A stretch of 64,000 bases of DNA from the NCBI RefSeq assembly GCF_003672135.1, contig NC_039507.1, positions 15,554,278 to 15,618,277 on the forward strand. The letters are read 5' to 3'. The notes beneath the pieces are model-generated. The model saw only the letters and a list, made by a program, of their open reading frames with translations. It ran no database searches and had not been told where the DNA came from. This stretch comes from Ooceraea biroi (taxonomy: Eukaryota; Arthropoda; Insecta; Hymenoptera; Formicidae). Made by a program: the position numbers and the translations under genes. Position 1 is the first letter of the stretch; every line of letters begins with the position of its first letter. This document shows, in pieces, positions 49,387-62,689 of the stretch.

Positions 49387-51629
49387 CCTCGCGATGACGA
49401 CGAGTGGACGCCGTGTCCAAAACGTTTCATCACCGTCGCCAGACGACTTATTGTCATTTTCGGTCCCGTGAGAGAGAGCACGAGATCAGCCGCGGCCGAT
49501 CCGATCGCCCGAAGGCCGCCACGTCACGATCGACAGCGGGGGCCTCCTTTGACTTACGACGATGCTCTCATTGTTTCCTCCGTTGTTGCGCAATCACAGG
49601 CAGGAACATGTAGGTACAACACCGTCGGACGGATATCATCATCGAGGCGTATCCCGCATAATCACGCCGGTCTTCCTCGACGCGTCCGCCTATGCCGATC
49701 ACTTCTTCTTCTTCTTCGTCTGTTCAAGGCGAGGCATTGGTGAACGGCCTATAATTTAGTTTTGACTTGCGATATATTAATTTGATATCTGTACCCCCCA
49801 CAGAGCAGCTCATTCTTGACACATCGTGCAAAACAAGTTATGGGATTTTGATGAAGAAGATTTATAATTGGCAGTTGAAAATTGTTTCTTCTTTCTTTGT
49901 GGGAAGAACAAACTTTACCGATGCCTCACCTTGCGTACGATTAATTCTCGACTGGAGAGATCTTTTTTCTCAATTTATGGAGTAGTACATATAGAAGTGT
50001 CTGCACATCAAGTTTGAGTACGATACAAGTATGACGCTTACTATGATATGATGCCACTTTTAGACATTCTACTCGGAAACGTTTGCAACGCGCATGTGAG
50101 CAAGTTTGTCGCTATAGCATCACGTTGTTTTGTCGATTTCGATTGACGTGGCGGAAGATATAGCCCAGGCGAGCATTCCCAACGGACCCCGTAGCGAATT
50201 AACTGCAATCTATACGCGCAAATATCGCACATTCATCGGCGATAATAATCCCGGCTTATTCATACGACGGATTGTCACTGACGAGTAACAGGTGCTAAGT
50301 CGTTCTAACGCACTTTGATTTTAACTCAAATTAGAATCTCGTATTGAGGCGCAGACATGCGAGACGTTTAAATTGACTTTGTACATGAAGCATCGTCAGT
50401 ACGCGAATTTGATTATGAAAGAAGAACTGAAACAGGTGGAAGATTAAAAACAATTTAGCTTCTTTGGCTCTAGAAATCTCGTGGAGCAAAATACGGTATT
50501 ATTAATCTACGTGCTTCACTCTATGTAGCAATACTTTGTCCCAGTTGTACTGATCTAAGGCTTCTTCTCGGTTTATGTTTCCTCCCTGCGAATCACGATC
50601 CGTGAAAAGTCAGGTACTCGCGATTTACAGCGTGTTTCATTGCCCGTCAGCGCAAAACCTGCCGGCGAAGTTCTCCGCTTTGGATTTCAATGACGGTCCC
50701 GTGAACGCTCGAAGGCCGATCGCGGCTGAACAAACGAGTTTAGCGCCCTACGTTTCTATAGTTTCGGTTTGCGTTGCGTAACGCATAGTGCTACAGCAGC
50801 ATGTAACAGCAGAAGCCATTGTTATGTGTCAATAGTACTGTAGAGAACTGTACTCGGCGAGAACTCTGTTCGAACATTACACTCGATGAATGAAAAATTA
50901 TTCGTCTGCAATCGTAGTTAGACAAAACAATTGATTTTAGAAACATTAATCAATGAAGAAACAAGAGACGGTAATGTGCAATTGATGGGCAATCACGATC
51001 GCGTTTACGATTACGTTAATGAGCGTAATTACAGCGACGTGGTAGATTCTGTAGGGTGCCTACATCGGTTTAATGATGTCTGGCATCATTTGCGCGGCAT
51101 CATTTGCAAGCGATTTCTGCCAGACACGAGCATCCCGAAAGCCTCGAAGAACGTTGTAATCCCGCTTCCAAAACGCATTGTTAAATCGCTATAACAGGCG
51201 AGTGAAGGAAACGGACCCCTTTGTGTTCTTTAATTATGAGCGGTGGTCTACTCGACATTCACCTAACTGTGAGAACCAGGAGCGTAGATCCGGTCCCCAC
51301 GACTTCGCGTCTTCGCGATGCCCCACGAAGCGAAGGAAAAGATTACTGGGTCATAAAAGTGCTGTGTCTTTAAAACATTCCGCAGCGCATTTGTGATCGC
51401 CCTTGTACGAGCTCAACCGCGACGACTTGATTCATTAAAAAGAAAAGTCTTATTTATTTTGCCGGTCAATTTGCGCTGAAACGATGTTACTTGATGATCA
51501 GATACTACTTGATGATTGAATAATCCACTTTGCATTTTCATGCAATAAAATTGTTGCGTGCGCAAGATGGAACGCGATATTATATTGGTAACATTCATGT
51601 AAGTGTATGTGTGTATCGAATTTTAATTC

Positions 51630-52140
51630 TCGCGATACCGCAGCTGCGCTCTCATATCAATTCACATTTAAATCCTCGCGCGATACCATTCCGGCCGATA
51701 CTTTCCTTCGCAAATCCGTAACTACTCCATGCTCCGTAACACTCGATATTTACACTTATAAGTACATCATGTTACCCAAACTATCCAAAAAATTCAAAAA
51801 AGCGATCGTGTCAAGCGTCTTTTTAAAAAACTCTTCTCTTTTCAACCTCCTCGATGGTACTACAGCTGACTCATACTCTTCCCTCCAAAGCCGCTACTAC
51901 TCGATACTCCGTGACATTCGATCCTTACACTTACAAGAATTCCACGTTAGAACTTAAACCCTTCCTCAAAGGGAACGTCTCGATTTATTCGATGATATCA
52001 CAACCATCTTCCCCCATCAATTCACCCATTCAACATTCAACATTCGCGCGATACCTCTCGGTACTCTCTCGGGATGACAACTCGATTGTCCGTGTAACAC
52101 TCGACTTTTATTCTCACTCACGTCGACGAGACAGATGTTT
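51630..52140. repeat. three diverged tandem units of about 175-180 bases
   Basis: Each unit ends in a recognisable block: CTCCGTAACACTCGATATTT (about 51730), CTCCGTGACATTCGATCCTT (about 51909) and GTCCGTGTAACACTCGACTT (about 52089), each followed by TACACTTA or a variant. Upstream in each unit are GCGCGATACC/CGATACTCC and ATCAATTCACC-like stretches. Divergence is high, so borders are approximate; it looks like an old minisatellite. Confidence 0.55.
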
Positions 52141-54381
52141 GCGCTGACCGTGCGCGTCGGCGACTGCACTCCTCGCGGCGAAATACAGGGCGATTGACAG
52201 TACAACGGTCCGCAGCTCCCACCCGGGACGGCACCACGGTTGGCTCTTCAGTTCTCCCGCCATTCCTTCGAAGGGCCTGTTCCCCAGCTCGAGGATTCTG
52301 TTCTCCAGCTGGCCGAGGAAACCTCACGAAAATCCGAACAGCCACCAGCTCTGGGCGCGCGATCCGCTCCCAGCTCTTATCGCGTAGCTTTATCTAATCG
52401 TGTTTTGTAACTTCCCCGTAGACATTTCTTATATATCCGTCCCAGCGGATAAAGTCGCGTAAATAATGGTGGTGGAATCGGGCTTTCCTTCGACGAGCGG
52501 CATTGTGCATTGGAGCGATAAAGTGCGTAGGTGCTTATACAAAATGCTCCTTTCTTCACCCGAACGCGTCCTTTTATTTCTTTGCTTGTTTTTTCTTCAG
52601 CCGAAATTTATGCCGCGGAAATAATAATTATGAATGAAGAGATTTCTCTGCGTTGAGCCGCGCTTTGTCCGGATTTCCTATCGGAAATCTGTGATCTGAA
52701 TATTTTCAAGTAGTCTGAAGATTTGTGAGCCAAAGGTGACGCGCATAATTATTTAATAGGAATGATGACAATAGGAGAATGACGTAATTGCATAAACACG
52801 TTAAGTAATAATCGTATTCTAGTAAAATGTATTTATGATGAATTTAAATATACATACGACGCATTGCGTCATTGTGTGTACAGTAGCTATGGGAGCGTGA
52901 TAAAAAAATGGCACTCATAAAATTATGAAAAAAAGAACTTTATGTACTTGGCGTCGCTATCGCGTCGCTTGATCACTTGGAGGTAGATTGATTATTTTGA
53001 TATAGAATATTACGTACTGTGTATAACAATATCATAATAAAATAGTATAAAATATTTTATGGTTTTACAATAAAATGTGTGTTTATCACTGTAAAGGAGT
53101 GTATGCTCTATACAAATACATTAAAGATGTTCTCATTAAAATGATGCGAAAGAATGTCTCGTTGGATCAAGCGAAGATGGAGATCAAGCAAACGCAAAAG
53201 GAAATTGACGTTTGCTTGGTTTCAAAAGAGCAAATAATAAATTTTATGAACAATGTATAGTAACGCGTATATATAAAATTTCAGCAAAATCTATGTGATG
53301 TTTAACACAATCCGAATAGACATTCCTATTGCCTCCCTTAGAATCGAGCTACAGATACATACTTACATATTAATGGTAAGTATTAAATTATTATTATAAT
53401 CATTAATAAATATTAAAAAAGCAAATGGCACTTTTATTGTTTCTAAAGGTATTTCCTTTCTTTTCGATTTCTGCTTTTTAATCTAATTTAATTTATCAAA
53501 CGCAAAAACGCGTGAAAATTATCTGTGGACACTGTATATATATTTAAACCTGAAAGAATGAAAAAAGAAAGAATCTCAAATAATTGAAAGTTTTCGTTCG
53601 TACTCGCGAATTGCAGCTTCTACAAGGAGCGGTAGCACCGCAGAAAACATCAGTTTCGCATTTTAATGACCGCGTTAATTAAATGTTCGCGAGAGTGGAA
53701 GGCTCTAAATACTTTAACGCGTCTAATTCAAGTGCTCGTCTCCACAATAGGTTCTACTGCGCAATTACAATGGTGTTCGATTTTGCGCCTACGTAATATC
53801 CCTTTGCGTTCGATCGTTTCAAATGGTGGAAAAATGCATTAGTCTTTGCGTATTTAACGATAGAAATGAAAGAAAATGACGATGAGAACGATTAATCCCA
53901 ATATTACGTCTATAATCGAGGGAAATCGCGATGGTTTCATTTCGATTTCATCGTAACTTACCGCTATATATTATCTTCACTATCACACGATCAGCCACAA
54001 ATATTTACAATTATTCAGATTCATATGTACAATATTTGATTAAAACTTGGATGACCATTTCATGATCGTCACTTATTTCCTTCCTTATTCTTAGACTATC
54101 GTCGACAGTCTTACAAACACGCGTAGATACATATGTCTTGATTGAAATCTTGAGTACATTAACGAGCTCCAATGCTCGTCAATGCAATATTTGTATTATT
54201 TGTGAAAAATACGCAACTCTCCTAAGAGCCCTCACAATGATACAAATAATTGCACACCACGGTAAACCGTGCAAGAATGTTTACTGAGGTAACGGCGTCC
54301 GTTTGTGTTTTCCCGATTTTTCTTCGTTCCATGAAACAAATTATTTACTTTTCCGTGTGAACGTATATAACGTAGGGATTA

Positions 54382-54387
54382 TTTATT
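54382..54387 (-). terminator. candidate poly(A) signal of EB gene B
   Basis: AATAAA on the minus strand only about 45 bases past the stop codon of gene B. A later signal is possible. Confidence 0.4.
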
Positions 54388-54431
54388 AAAAGAGATATCA
54401 ATGGTGATATCAGATATTTATCTACTGCATT

Positions 54432-57400
54432 CTACGAGATTAAAATACTACAAACCAACGCCATCGCAAAAAGGATCGTTAATAGGGATACCGCAAGCGA
54501 TGAACCTGCAAATAAAAATTGCAGTAAGGGTAGACTTCCTGAATGAATTCATAAAATCAGATTTTTCCGCGTCCTTCAAGTTAATAATTAATTTTATTCT
54601 TACTTACCGGAATTGATACATTCCTTATTATCCCTGACGTAATTGTCGGCGCACGTACACTTGTTGGCCTCACACTTCAGAGGCCTGGTCGGCGAATCGT
54701 TCATGTAGTTTTCAGCTTGATAACACTCGTAATCGTTTGCGCACTCGTCGTCGAGCGCTGAAAAATTCAAAAACTCGATACTTTAATATTTTTTAGTATT
54801 AATAATACTAATACTTATTTTCTATAACTAGGAGCAACATCTCGTCCGACAATGCGATGTTTCTACGAAACATGCGTTCCTTACGATTACGCTAAATAAG
54901 GCAAAAACGATTTTTACGTGAGTCATCAACTAAAAATTCGTAATTCGTAACGATAAACACGAGTACCTTTGTTGAGGAAACATCTCGTCATAGCGTTCTC
55001 ATAATGGTAATCTGGCTCACACTGGCACATGTTGTCAATACATGCTGAATGCTCAAATGTAGTCGTGCACTGCGCTATATCCACGCATTCATCCCGGATC
55101 TTCTTTGCAGCGGCCAAGCACTTTGTGCCGTTCGTATTCAGAATAGTTTCAGCCTCACATCTGCACTTCCGGTCGTTCGTGCATACAGCACCCTCGATAT
55201 GCAAGCAATCCTGGTTTCTCATGCAAGGGTCTCCGTATTCTGCAAGCGTGATTATTGATTATTGTTCTGGGATAGAAAGATTCAGGAATCTCTTTCAGAT
55301 ATTATGTTACGAATAACTCGCAAAATGGACGGTAAAAACGCGAGATATTATAATAAATAGGACAATAATTTTCGAAACAAATGTCCGGTTATTATTATCT
55401 TAAAAAATGCATTATAGAAAAAGCATTGGATTATTTAAATCTTTTAATGTGAAATAATTCCTATCCATACCAAAGAGAATTATTAAATGTTCATATTCAA
55501 TAATTAATAATTGTACATAATAATCCTAATATTTAATAATTAAATACTTATTACTAAATGTTCGTATTAAATGCTTCATATTACAATTTATTGTAAAGCT
55601 TGCAATAAAAATGAAAAAACTATTGCACGACATGAAAAAAAGCGCTACTTTATTCCGCCGCTTTTTGTGCAAGATACAGAATTCTGCATGATAAAAATTA
55701 TTACAATACTTACCTACTTTTTTCCAGCATGTATTGTTCACGTAATGATAATCAGGTGCGCAGACACATTTGTTGTCGCGACAAGTGCTGTTCGCCAAAA
55801 ACGGCAGACATTGATTTTTATCCTTGCAGTTAGCATCAATCGAATGGATCACTATTTGAAAGAAGCCATATCAATCGATATAAAATATTAATCGATATTA
55901 ATCACAATAAAAGAATCACTTTATAGTGATAACTAATATTTTATATGGTAATACAATAATGATATTTAATGATAATACAATATGACATATTACCCGTTAT
56001 AGATTTCAACAATCGATTTATTTATTTAAATGAAAAATTTCTAGTATCTCTTTTATTTTTTCTAAAAACCGAAGTTTGTATTTTTGTGTGCTTACATGAA
56101 ACGCAATGTTGTCCGCTGCTCGATGGTATGAAGTTCTTTATGCAGTCACATTGGTGGGTAACATAGTTGCAAAATCCACCCTCAAAAACGCAATCCTGTT
56201 CGATTCTACACTTGCGATAAACCAGCGGACCTAAAAGAAGAATCTTTTTGCTGCGCTTGTCCATTGAAAATCTCAAAAATTGTGAACGAATATAAGTAGC
56301 TTAATGTATTAAAAAAGGATCACTGGTTTTTCATTGTATCACCTGGAACTTGCATTTCGTGCACGGACGCATTGAGACTCGAGCAATTCTTAATTTCATT
56401 CAATTCAGAGCACATGCAATGTCCATCTTTGCAAAAAGCATTTCTCGGAAGGGTCTTTATGTCTGTACAATCCGGCGTTTGTCTGCATGGGATAGGCGTG
56501 TCTATAATTAAATCAGTTGTTTCAGAAGCGATGTGCGTTGTCAATGAGAAATTTTATTAGGGAGCAGGTTTGTTATCCTCCCTTTTAAGAAAATTATCGC
56601 AGAGAAAGAACAATGTACATGCTTTGTCCTGATCATCATGTATGTCGTTTCCTAAATTCTTGCGCATTAACATATTCAATTCGTTTGAACTGTATAAATG
56701 TCAGTTGCAAAAGTTGAAAGGTTTTAATCAAAAATAGATAATGTTATATACTCGATATGAATTTCATGCAGAAAAGATATTTATTCTAGGATCGACAGGA
56801 ACTGCAGAGATCACACAGGAAGGATAAGTATATAAATGGATAATATCAATGAACGATTAATTATGGCGCGTGTAATTATGATGTAGAGCTGTAGTGAATT
56901 ATCACTTAAAGATAAAGTTAATGACGAGAATTTTTCTGATATCAATTAATCAATTAATTAGAATTCAAAGGTACATACAATTAATATGTTTATGTTAAAG
57001 GATATAAGCAATTTTGATAGAAATAAATCTATTTCAACTAATAAATAAAAATAAATTAAATATTAGTAAAAAAAGACATGACAATAAGCAATAGCCTTCT
57101 ATTAAAAAGAATGCTAAATTATTTCATAGTTCATGCATTATATAAATCATGCTTATGCATTATACAACTTCTAAACGTCCGTTACATTTGATTTCATGCT
57201 TAAGAGACGCAAACAATTATGACAATCATCGTAAATCATTATTATTAATTATATTAGGTATTATTATTACATTATTCAGATCTTATTTATTATATTGCCA
57301 CTATATATGTGTGTGTTTAACTCTAGTTAATTATAACATACAATACATTCTCCTGCGAAAGATATACAAAATCTAGATTTGGCGAAATTTAAGCAGACGC

Positions 57401-57718
57401 ACGAGGTAAATTCCTCAGAAAGAAAGGTCACATGTGTTTGGATATTACAACACGGTGTTTACACGTGCGAACGTTATTTCAGCATTCCCCGTAATTATAT
57501 ACCAAGCATAATTATATCACGCTTCGACGCGTGAGTAAAAATTATCGCGCCACAATTCCACGTAAACTTCAACCAAATTAGCGAAACAGATCAGTCGCAC
57601 TAATCACAATTACAAATTACATGCCTACATAAATACATATATAATGCTCACCGATTTTCTGTCCATTGACGAGGACGATCATCAGCACGATCGCGCTTAG
57701 AGTCACGAGCGTCTCCAT
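54432..57718 (-). CDS. EB-module cysteine-rich secreted protein B
   Basis: Paralogue of proteins A and C; secreted, role unknown. Exons: 57718-57652, 56501-56343, 56230-56096, 55851-55714, 55239-54967, 54757-54608, 54505-54432; 331 residues, every intron phase 1. Exon 1 is a clean signal peptide (METLVTLSAIVLMIVLVNG, about 1-19). Modules: 23-75 (CRQTPDCTD, CKDGHCMC), 76-120 (CRIEQDCVFEGGFCN, CDC), 121-166 (CKDKNQCLPFLANSTC, CVC), a double-module exon 167-257 (CMRNQDCLHIEGAVCTNDRKC; CVDIAQCTTTFEHSACIDNMC), and 258-307 (CANDYECYQAENYM, CTC). The last exon is a 23-residue hydrophobic tail beginning Gly-Ser-Ser, fitting a GPI signal. It lies 3' to 5' beside gene A in the same orientation and head to head with gene C, which suggests tandem duplication with one inversion. 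Confidence 0.87.
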
Positions 57719-59857
57719 GCTCGACGGCGTTTTTCTTCTCCTCCGTGAGATCAAACTTTACGATCGTAAAATGACTTGGGAATCACCGAGCCCTCGATTC
57801 AACCCGCTTTCGAATGATCGACGATCGAGATTGGACTTCAATCGGTCTACGATCGAGCATTAACCGCGCGTGCGACTGGTGAACACGAATCTGTAGCGCC
57901 GAGTGTTCGAAGGCCTCTTCGCCCCGTTTGTTTGTCTCTCACCCCGCGACACATTTCTGTGTGTTCGTCCCTCTCTGTCCCTGCATTCTCCCACCACAAT
58001 TCGGCATCGTTAATTTTCTGTCGACTTCTGTGTCGACACGCCTCCTGTTCCGAGCGATGGCAATGACGCGAGTGTGACATAAAAATGCAATTAAAAACGT
58101 ATTCCGCGATATTGTAAACAGTTATTGCCGTCTTTATACGATTGCACTTGGTAGCGCATCGTTATTCCGCGTTTCTTTCTACTTCCAATCAGATCGAATC
58201 AACTTGCTCGTTGTTTCCCTCTTTAATTTTTCTGTTAATTTATGTATTATATTATATTTGAATGAAAGAGAAGCAAAAAGGAGCTAGCATCTTTATGTTT
58301 AAGTAGAAAGACCAACAAAACGTGTCTGTATTTTGCATGAATACTCCTCCAGTTTTACGAGGTACTTGCATTTGAAGTATTCTGTGTATCCATTTATTAT
58401 TCTTACTTCATCGCTCACTGTCGGAAGACAGTGTCCGCATGTGTCTTCACTTTATCCATCCCTCCGGATTTCCTTTAATCAATTTTATTTCTCATATCAC
58501 TCACGGATGAAACTAGATGAAACCGTGATCCGCTGTGGCTTGAGCTTAATTATAACATAGTATAAATATTAAATGAATATAATTATAATAAAACACACAA
58601 ACAATATAAACTAATAAATACAAATATAAATAATTAATGCGAGCGTATGTTCTATTCGTAAATGACTACCTATTGCATAATATATACTGCGCATTATACA
58701 TTACTTATTATAAATATATTGCATTTAGAAGTCCGTCAAGTTCCTGTCAAGTCAATGACTCGCGCAACATGCCGAGCTACCTATCGCACTTCCTTCATTT
58801 CCTCATAATTTCCGCATCGACATTTTACTACGCGCGCAATGCACCCGATGCACATCGGCGTTCTACGAGTTACCAATACGATAAACGAAGAACACAAAGA
58901 ACTCGCGCGAATCGGCACTGTGAATTAAACGTTAAGTATTATGCGCGTGTGTTGGGTGAGGCCACGTTTCGCACACAGTGAAGAGAATGAAGAAGCGCGC
59001 TGGCAATACGACGAGGTTGAATTAGCAGAATTATTGCTACCACCGCACGAACCTCCGTTGAACGGACGCCCGGTTTTATAATCATCGTAGAATTAAATCA
59101 AGTGCATTAATCATACTGTTAATCATCGTGTCATCACGCATATTAGTCATCGTCGTAGCCGCGCTGGACGCGAACGCTCCCTTGTCCAATTGCTTTTACT
59201 GATGCTAAGGGGCACAAATAGTACACGTGGTCTCGGAAATGTTTAAATCGTAATAGCTACTGCTACTGTATTTATTTATTTCACGCGGGATAAGCTTTGA
59301 TATAATTTTGTCATACAAATAACGGTAACCCGCAATAAGCGAGCGTTTCCCGCTTGATTGTCAAACAACCCGCGGCGAATTCGCAAATCGATATATAACG
59401 CGCGTTTTCATTTTATGATATATAATGAAAAACGGCAACGCACACGCGGCTTTCCACAGGCGCAATTTATTACTGCGTGGCTGCGCTCATGGAATAAATT
59501 TTCTTTCCGTCGCAGGAGCGGTCGAGAAATCATCAGCTCGATCGAAAATATAATGTGAGAAATGTGAGAAAAATGTGAAAAAAAATAAAAGCGACTCGCG
59601 TCCCGCGAATGAAGCCGAATAAAATTAAATGAATTAATTTTTCCAAGAGCGTCGATATTGATGATGACGACGACAGGCGTATTTTGCTCAATAAACGGAA
59701 TCTCTGATTCACTTTGAGCCAGATATCGCTAGATACACCTAGAAGATAAGACGTTTATCTGGTGAGGGCGGACGTCGGTGCGTAAGGTGCGTCATGAGCT
59801 CGTTATTATCTGGCAGTCATGTTTCACGTTTGCACTTGAGCGTCGATTTTCGTTCAA
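57719..59857. other. divergent promoter region of EB genes B and C
   Basis: About 2.1 kb between the two head-to-head starts. The B side is CpG-richer, the middle AT-rich. Close to gene C, a GATA-type palindrome lies at 59744-59760. Short frames (58333-58560, 58637-58981, 59358-59558) are not supported by any domain. Confidence 0.55.
59744..59811. promoter_or_regulatory. cluster of GATA-factor-like sites upstream of EB gene C
   Basis: AGATAAG at 59744-59750 and its inverse TTATCT at 59755-59760 form a near-palindrome, and another TTATCT lies at 59806-59811, 47 bases before the ATG. GATA factors (for example serpent in fat body and haemocytes) bind WGATAR. The clustering is visible; binding is an inference. 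Confidence 0.4.
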
Positions 59858-61669
59858 ATGGCGACTCTCGTTTGGATTACTCTCATTCTCTGCGCGTTCG
59901 CTGGTTATTCCTCCGCTCAGGAGCATTGTAAGTGTTCCCTCTTTTTCTCTGTGTGAACAGTTGTCGCGTGTACGTACGTCCAGTGACGTCAAATTCAACG
60001 CAAGTTCAAGATAATATCATGAGGATAATACTGCGGGAACGCCAAGAGCAACGTCTACGAGAACATTCGAGAAATTCGTTTTCTCGGCGTTCGAAAGACA
60101 TTTCAATTTGTCAGAAGATTTGTCTGCCGAAGAAATCTCAACTCATCTTTCAGATTTAGAGTTAAAGTTAGATATTCGGATGTTCCCTGCACGCATTTAC
60201 GAGGAACCATTATTTCTTAGACATCCTTCGGATGTTTGATAGACGTTTTAGCGTTCCTTGGTTATTTCTTCAGACCATTGCGTTATATTATGTTACTCCA
60301 GATTGATCGTTATCAAGGTATCTCTTACTGATAGCAGATTATGTTGGAAAATAAACAGATCCACAGATAATAATTTTTCTTTCACTCTCTTGACGCGCGC
60401 GCGATTAGCTTCTTCCTATATTCAATATACATTCCTGTATAAATATAAATAAATATAAATATTTAATCAGAATTATCGCTTGTTTTAGTTCCCGCCCTTC
60501 TTGGAGAAAGTTGCAAGAGGGACATCGATTGCATCGAGCATGCATTCTGCCGCTGGCAGCAGACCTGCCTCTGCGATCCGTATTATTCGCCAACCCTCGA
60601 CAAGTCCATGTGCATCGCCAGTGAGTTCGCCAGCGAATATTGCTTGAATAAAAAACCGTGACACGATCTTTTACCCGAGAGCGAATTGGCTCATCAGGAA
60701 GTAGTTCAGAGCTCTGCGTAAGATCGTCCAATTCTGCATGTGCAAGACACAAGTTGCATTAGTCGATTCTTGTTGAATCATGCTGCGCTCTCATGTCCGT
60801 CTACTTTGCTCGCTGATTTTATCTTTTTGCATTTTATGTAGCCGTTGGACTGACCTGCCATAACAACTCGATGTGCGCAACCATGACGAACGCCGAGTGC
60901 AAGCAGAACACGTGCGCCTGCAAGGACGATTACTTCTTGGACAGCACTAATTCCTCAAATTGCATCGGCAGTGAGTGGTCGTGATCCTCGTCGCTTCACG
61001 ATATACCGTGAAGATAAAATTGCGAATTCACGCTTCATCTTCTCAACAACAGATATAGTTAAACAGAAGAAATAAAAAATGTTACAGGACCTGTCGAGAT
61101 CGGTGATCTCTGCCAAGTGAATTCGGTGTGTCAAGACAGTTTCGATAGTGCATTGTGCATCGACAATCAATGCCAGTGTTTCACGGGGCATCACTTTGTA
61201 AATCACACGAAAACGTGCATTCAGAGTCGAGGTAATGTAATAATATATTCATTTAATTGTAAGAGAAATGACAGCTTGAGAAGCCCGAAAGAGATATCGC
61301 AAAGAGATATTGCAAAAAGTACAAAAATAATATTTATTAATAATAAGCGTAAATAATAAAGTTGCTTCTCGACGCAATGTATTATATTGCAGGTTTATAT
61401 TATTCTTGCAAAGAGGACTACGAGTGCTACATGGACGACAGATCTTCAGACGCCTTGGAGTGCAAGAATCGTCAATGCTTGTGTAAAGAAGGAGAGCCGC
61501 AATGTGCCGGAGGTTAATTACGTTTAATTGCATCGTTACGAGCTAATTCGGTGAAGTCCAAGTCTTCTGAGTCTTTTATGCTTTTGCCTTTTTGCTCGCA
61601 GGTTCACTGGTCACGGCCACTGGAGCACTCATGACAATTTCGTTGTTGTTACAACGAGTCGCTCAATAG
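59858..61669 (+). CDS. EB-module cysteine-rich secreted protein C
   Basis: Shortest of the three paralogues; role unknown. Exons: 59858-59927, 60489-60620, 60842-60970, 61088-61231, 61393-61512, 61602-61669; 220 residues, all introns phase 1. Signal peptide MATLVWITLILCAFAGYSSA (about 1-20). Four single-exon modules: 24-67 (CKRDIDCIEHAFCRWQQTCLC), 68-110 (CHNNSMCATMTNAECKQNTCAC), 111-158 (CQVNSVCQDSFDSALCIDNQC) and 159-198 (CKEDYECYMDDR, CLC). The last exon gives GSLVTATGALMTISLLLQ, a small-residue start and hydrophobic run typical of a GPI-attachment signal. The penultimate and last exons resemble those of gene B (ECY pattern, Gly-Ser tail). Possible poly(A) signal at 62110-62115. Confidence 0.87.
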
Positions 61670-62134
61670 TGATCAATAGCATAAAACATCCGATTGTACG
61701 ATTGATTTTGCAACATCATAATTTGACATAAAGGACAGATCAGCACATGTCATCAAATTGTACTTCTTAATTTATCATCTAACGTGTGCTCCTCACATAT
61801 ATGTCATTTTTATATATTACATTTAAATTTGTTAGTTATAATTTAAATAAGTTATAAGCTAGTAAAATATGTGACTTTAGCTTTAGCTCATAACTTTCGA
61901 ACTTCATAACTCGGAAAACACTTGATAAAAATATATTTTATTATAATATTTTGAAAACGAGATCTAGAATTTTTATTTCAAGGAAAAAATTCCATTTAAG
62001 AAATAATTAAGTCACTTTTAAAATTTTTTGAAAATAACGACATGTATAGCACGACTCATCGGAATCATATATCTCATTCAATGAAAACGTAGAATTCGAA
62101 TTTTGGTTAAATAAATCTACCAAATTACTCACCT

Positions 62135-62360
62135 TACATTTGCTCTGGCGTCGTTCGTTGCCCTTCCTGAGTCTTCTCCTCCTCTCAGTCCTTGATTGAT
62201 TGCACTCGCGAAAATACGGCACTCCCGGTACAATTTTAAAACGCGCGAAAAAAGTATGACACTCTCGATGCGATGACACGTAAGTAGGTAACAATTACGC
62301 GCGAAATTTTTGTCGCGCGCGTGCTGCACGTACTTAATTAGTCAGTTCGAGCGCCTGTAA
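62135..62360 (+). promoter_or_regulatory. promoter-like segment, copy 1 of a direct duplication
   Basis: Shared with the copy about 545 bases downstream: GCGTCGTTCG, CACTCGYGAAAA, ACACTCTCGATGCGATG, TACGCGCGAAA, TTTTGTC, and TTAGTCAGTTC followed by GCGYCTGTAAA. TCAGTT (62342-62347) fits the arthropod initiator consensus. It could be a core promoter and short first exon of mRpL51; the strand is inferred from the initiator. Confidence 0.4.
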
Positions 62361-62689
62361 AACATAAAACACGACAAAGCAAATATTAGTTTCCTACATT
62401 TCGTCATATTGTATAAATTATTTGCATCAGTTCGTTCTATCTTCCAACTTCTATTCTTTCTCCTTGTCTCAGATATTCTTTGTCGAATGCCCGAGTATAC
62501 ACGTAGTACAAAAATGTAAAAAGTATATGGAACGGGAGCAAATGCTTTTATTAAATATTATAATTATACAATTGCGTATATAATGACTGTATGGTGCGAA
62601 AAATACACGATATCCGCGTCAATTAAATAATCAAATGTAATTTTTCTCGACAGTAATCTGGCAGGCATCCGAAAGATTTGTGGACTTAC

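Larger units (their letters stand above)
49387..54431. other. intergenic between EB gene A and EB gene B
   Basis: About 5 kb with no gene recognised. The first few hundred bases upstream of gene A are CpG-rich and should hold its promoter and 5' UTR. 51.63-52.14 kb contains three diverged tandem units (annotated separately). The remainder is AT-rich single-copy-looking DNA. Small frames (49165-49743, 51607-51957, 50931-51194) have no domain signature. Confidence 0.55.

Noticed and set aside
49165..49743. 192-residue plus-strand frame opposite EB gene A exon 1
   Set aside because: Antisense shadow of the signal-peptide exon and its CpG-rich upstream region; no domain.
57149..57376. possible mitochondrial COX3-like fragment (RPLHLISC with a hydrophobic run)
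   Set aside because: The similarity is limited to a few residues around a PLHL motif and an AT-rich hydrophobic run; unlike ND1 at 28940 it has no long diagnostic block.
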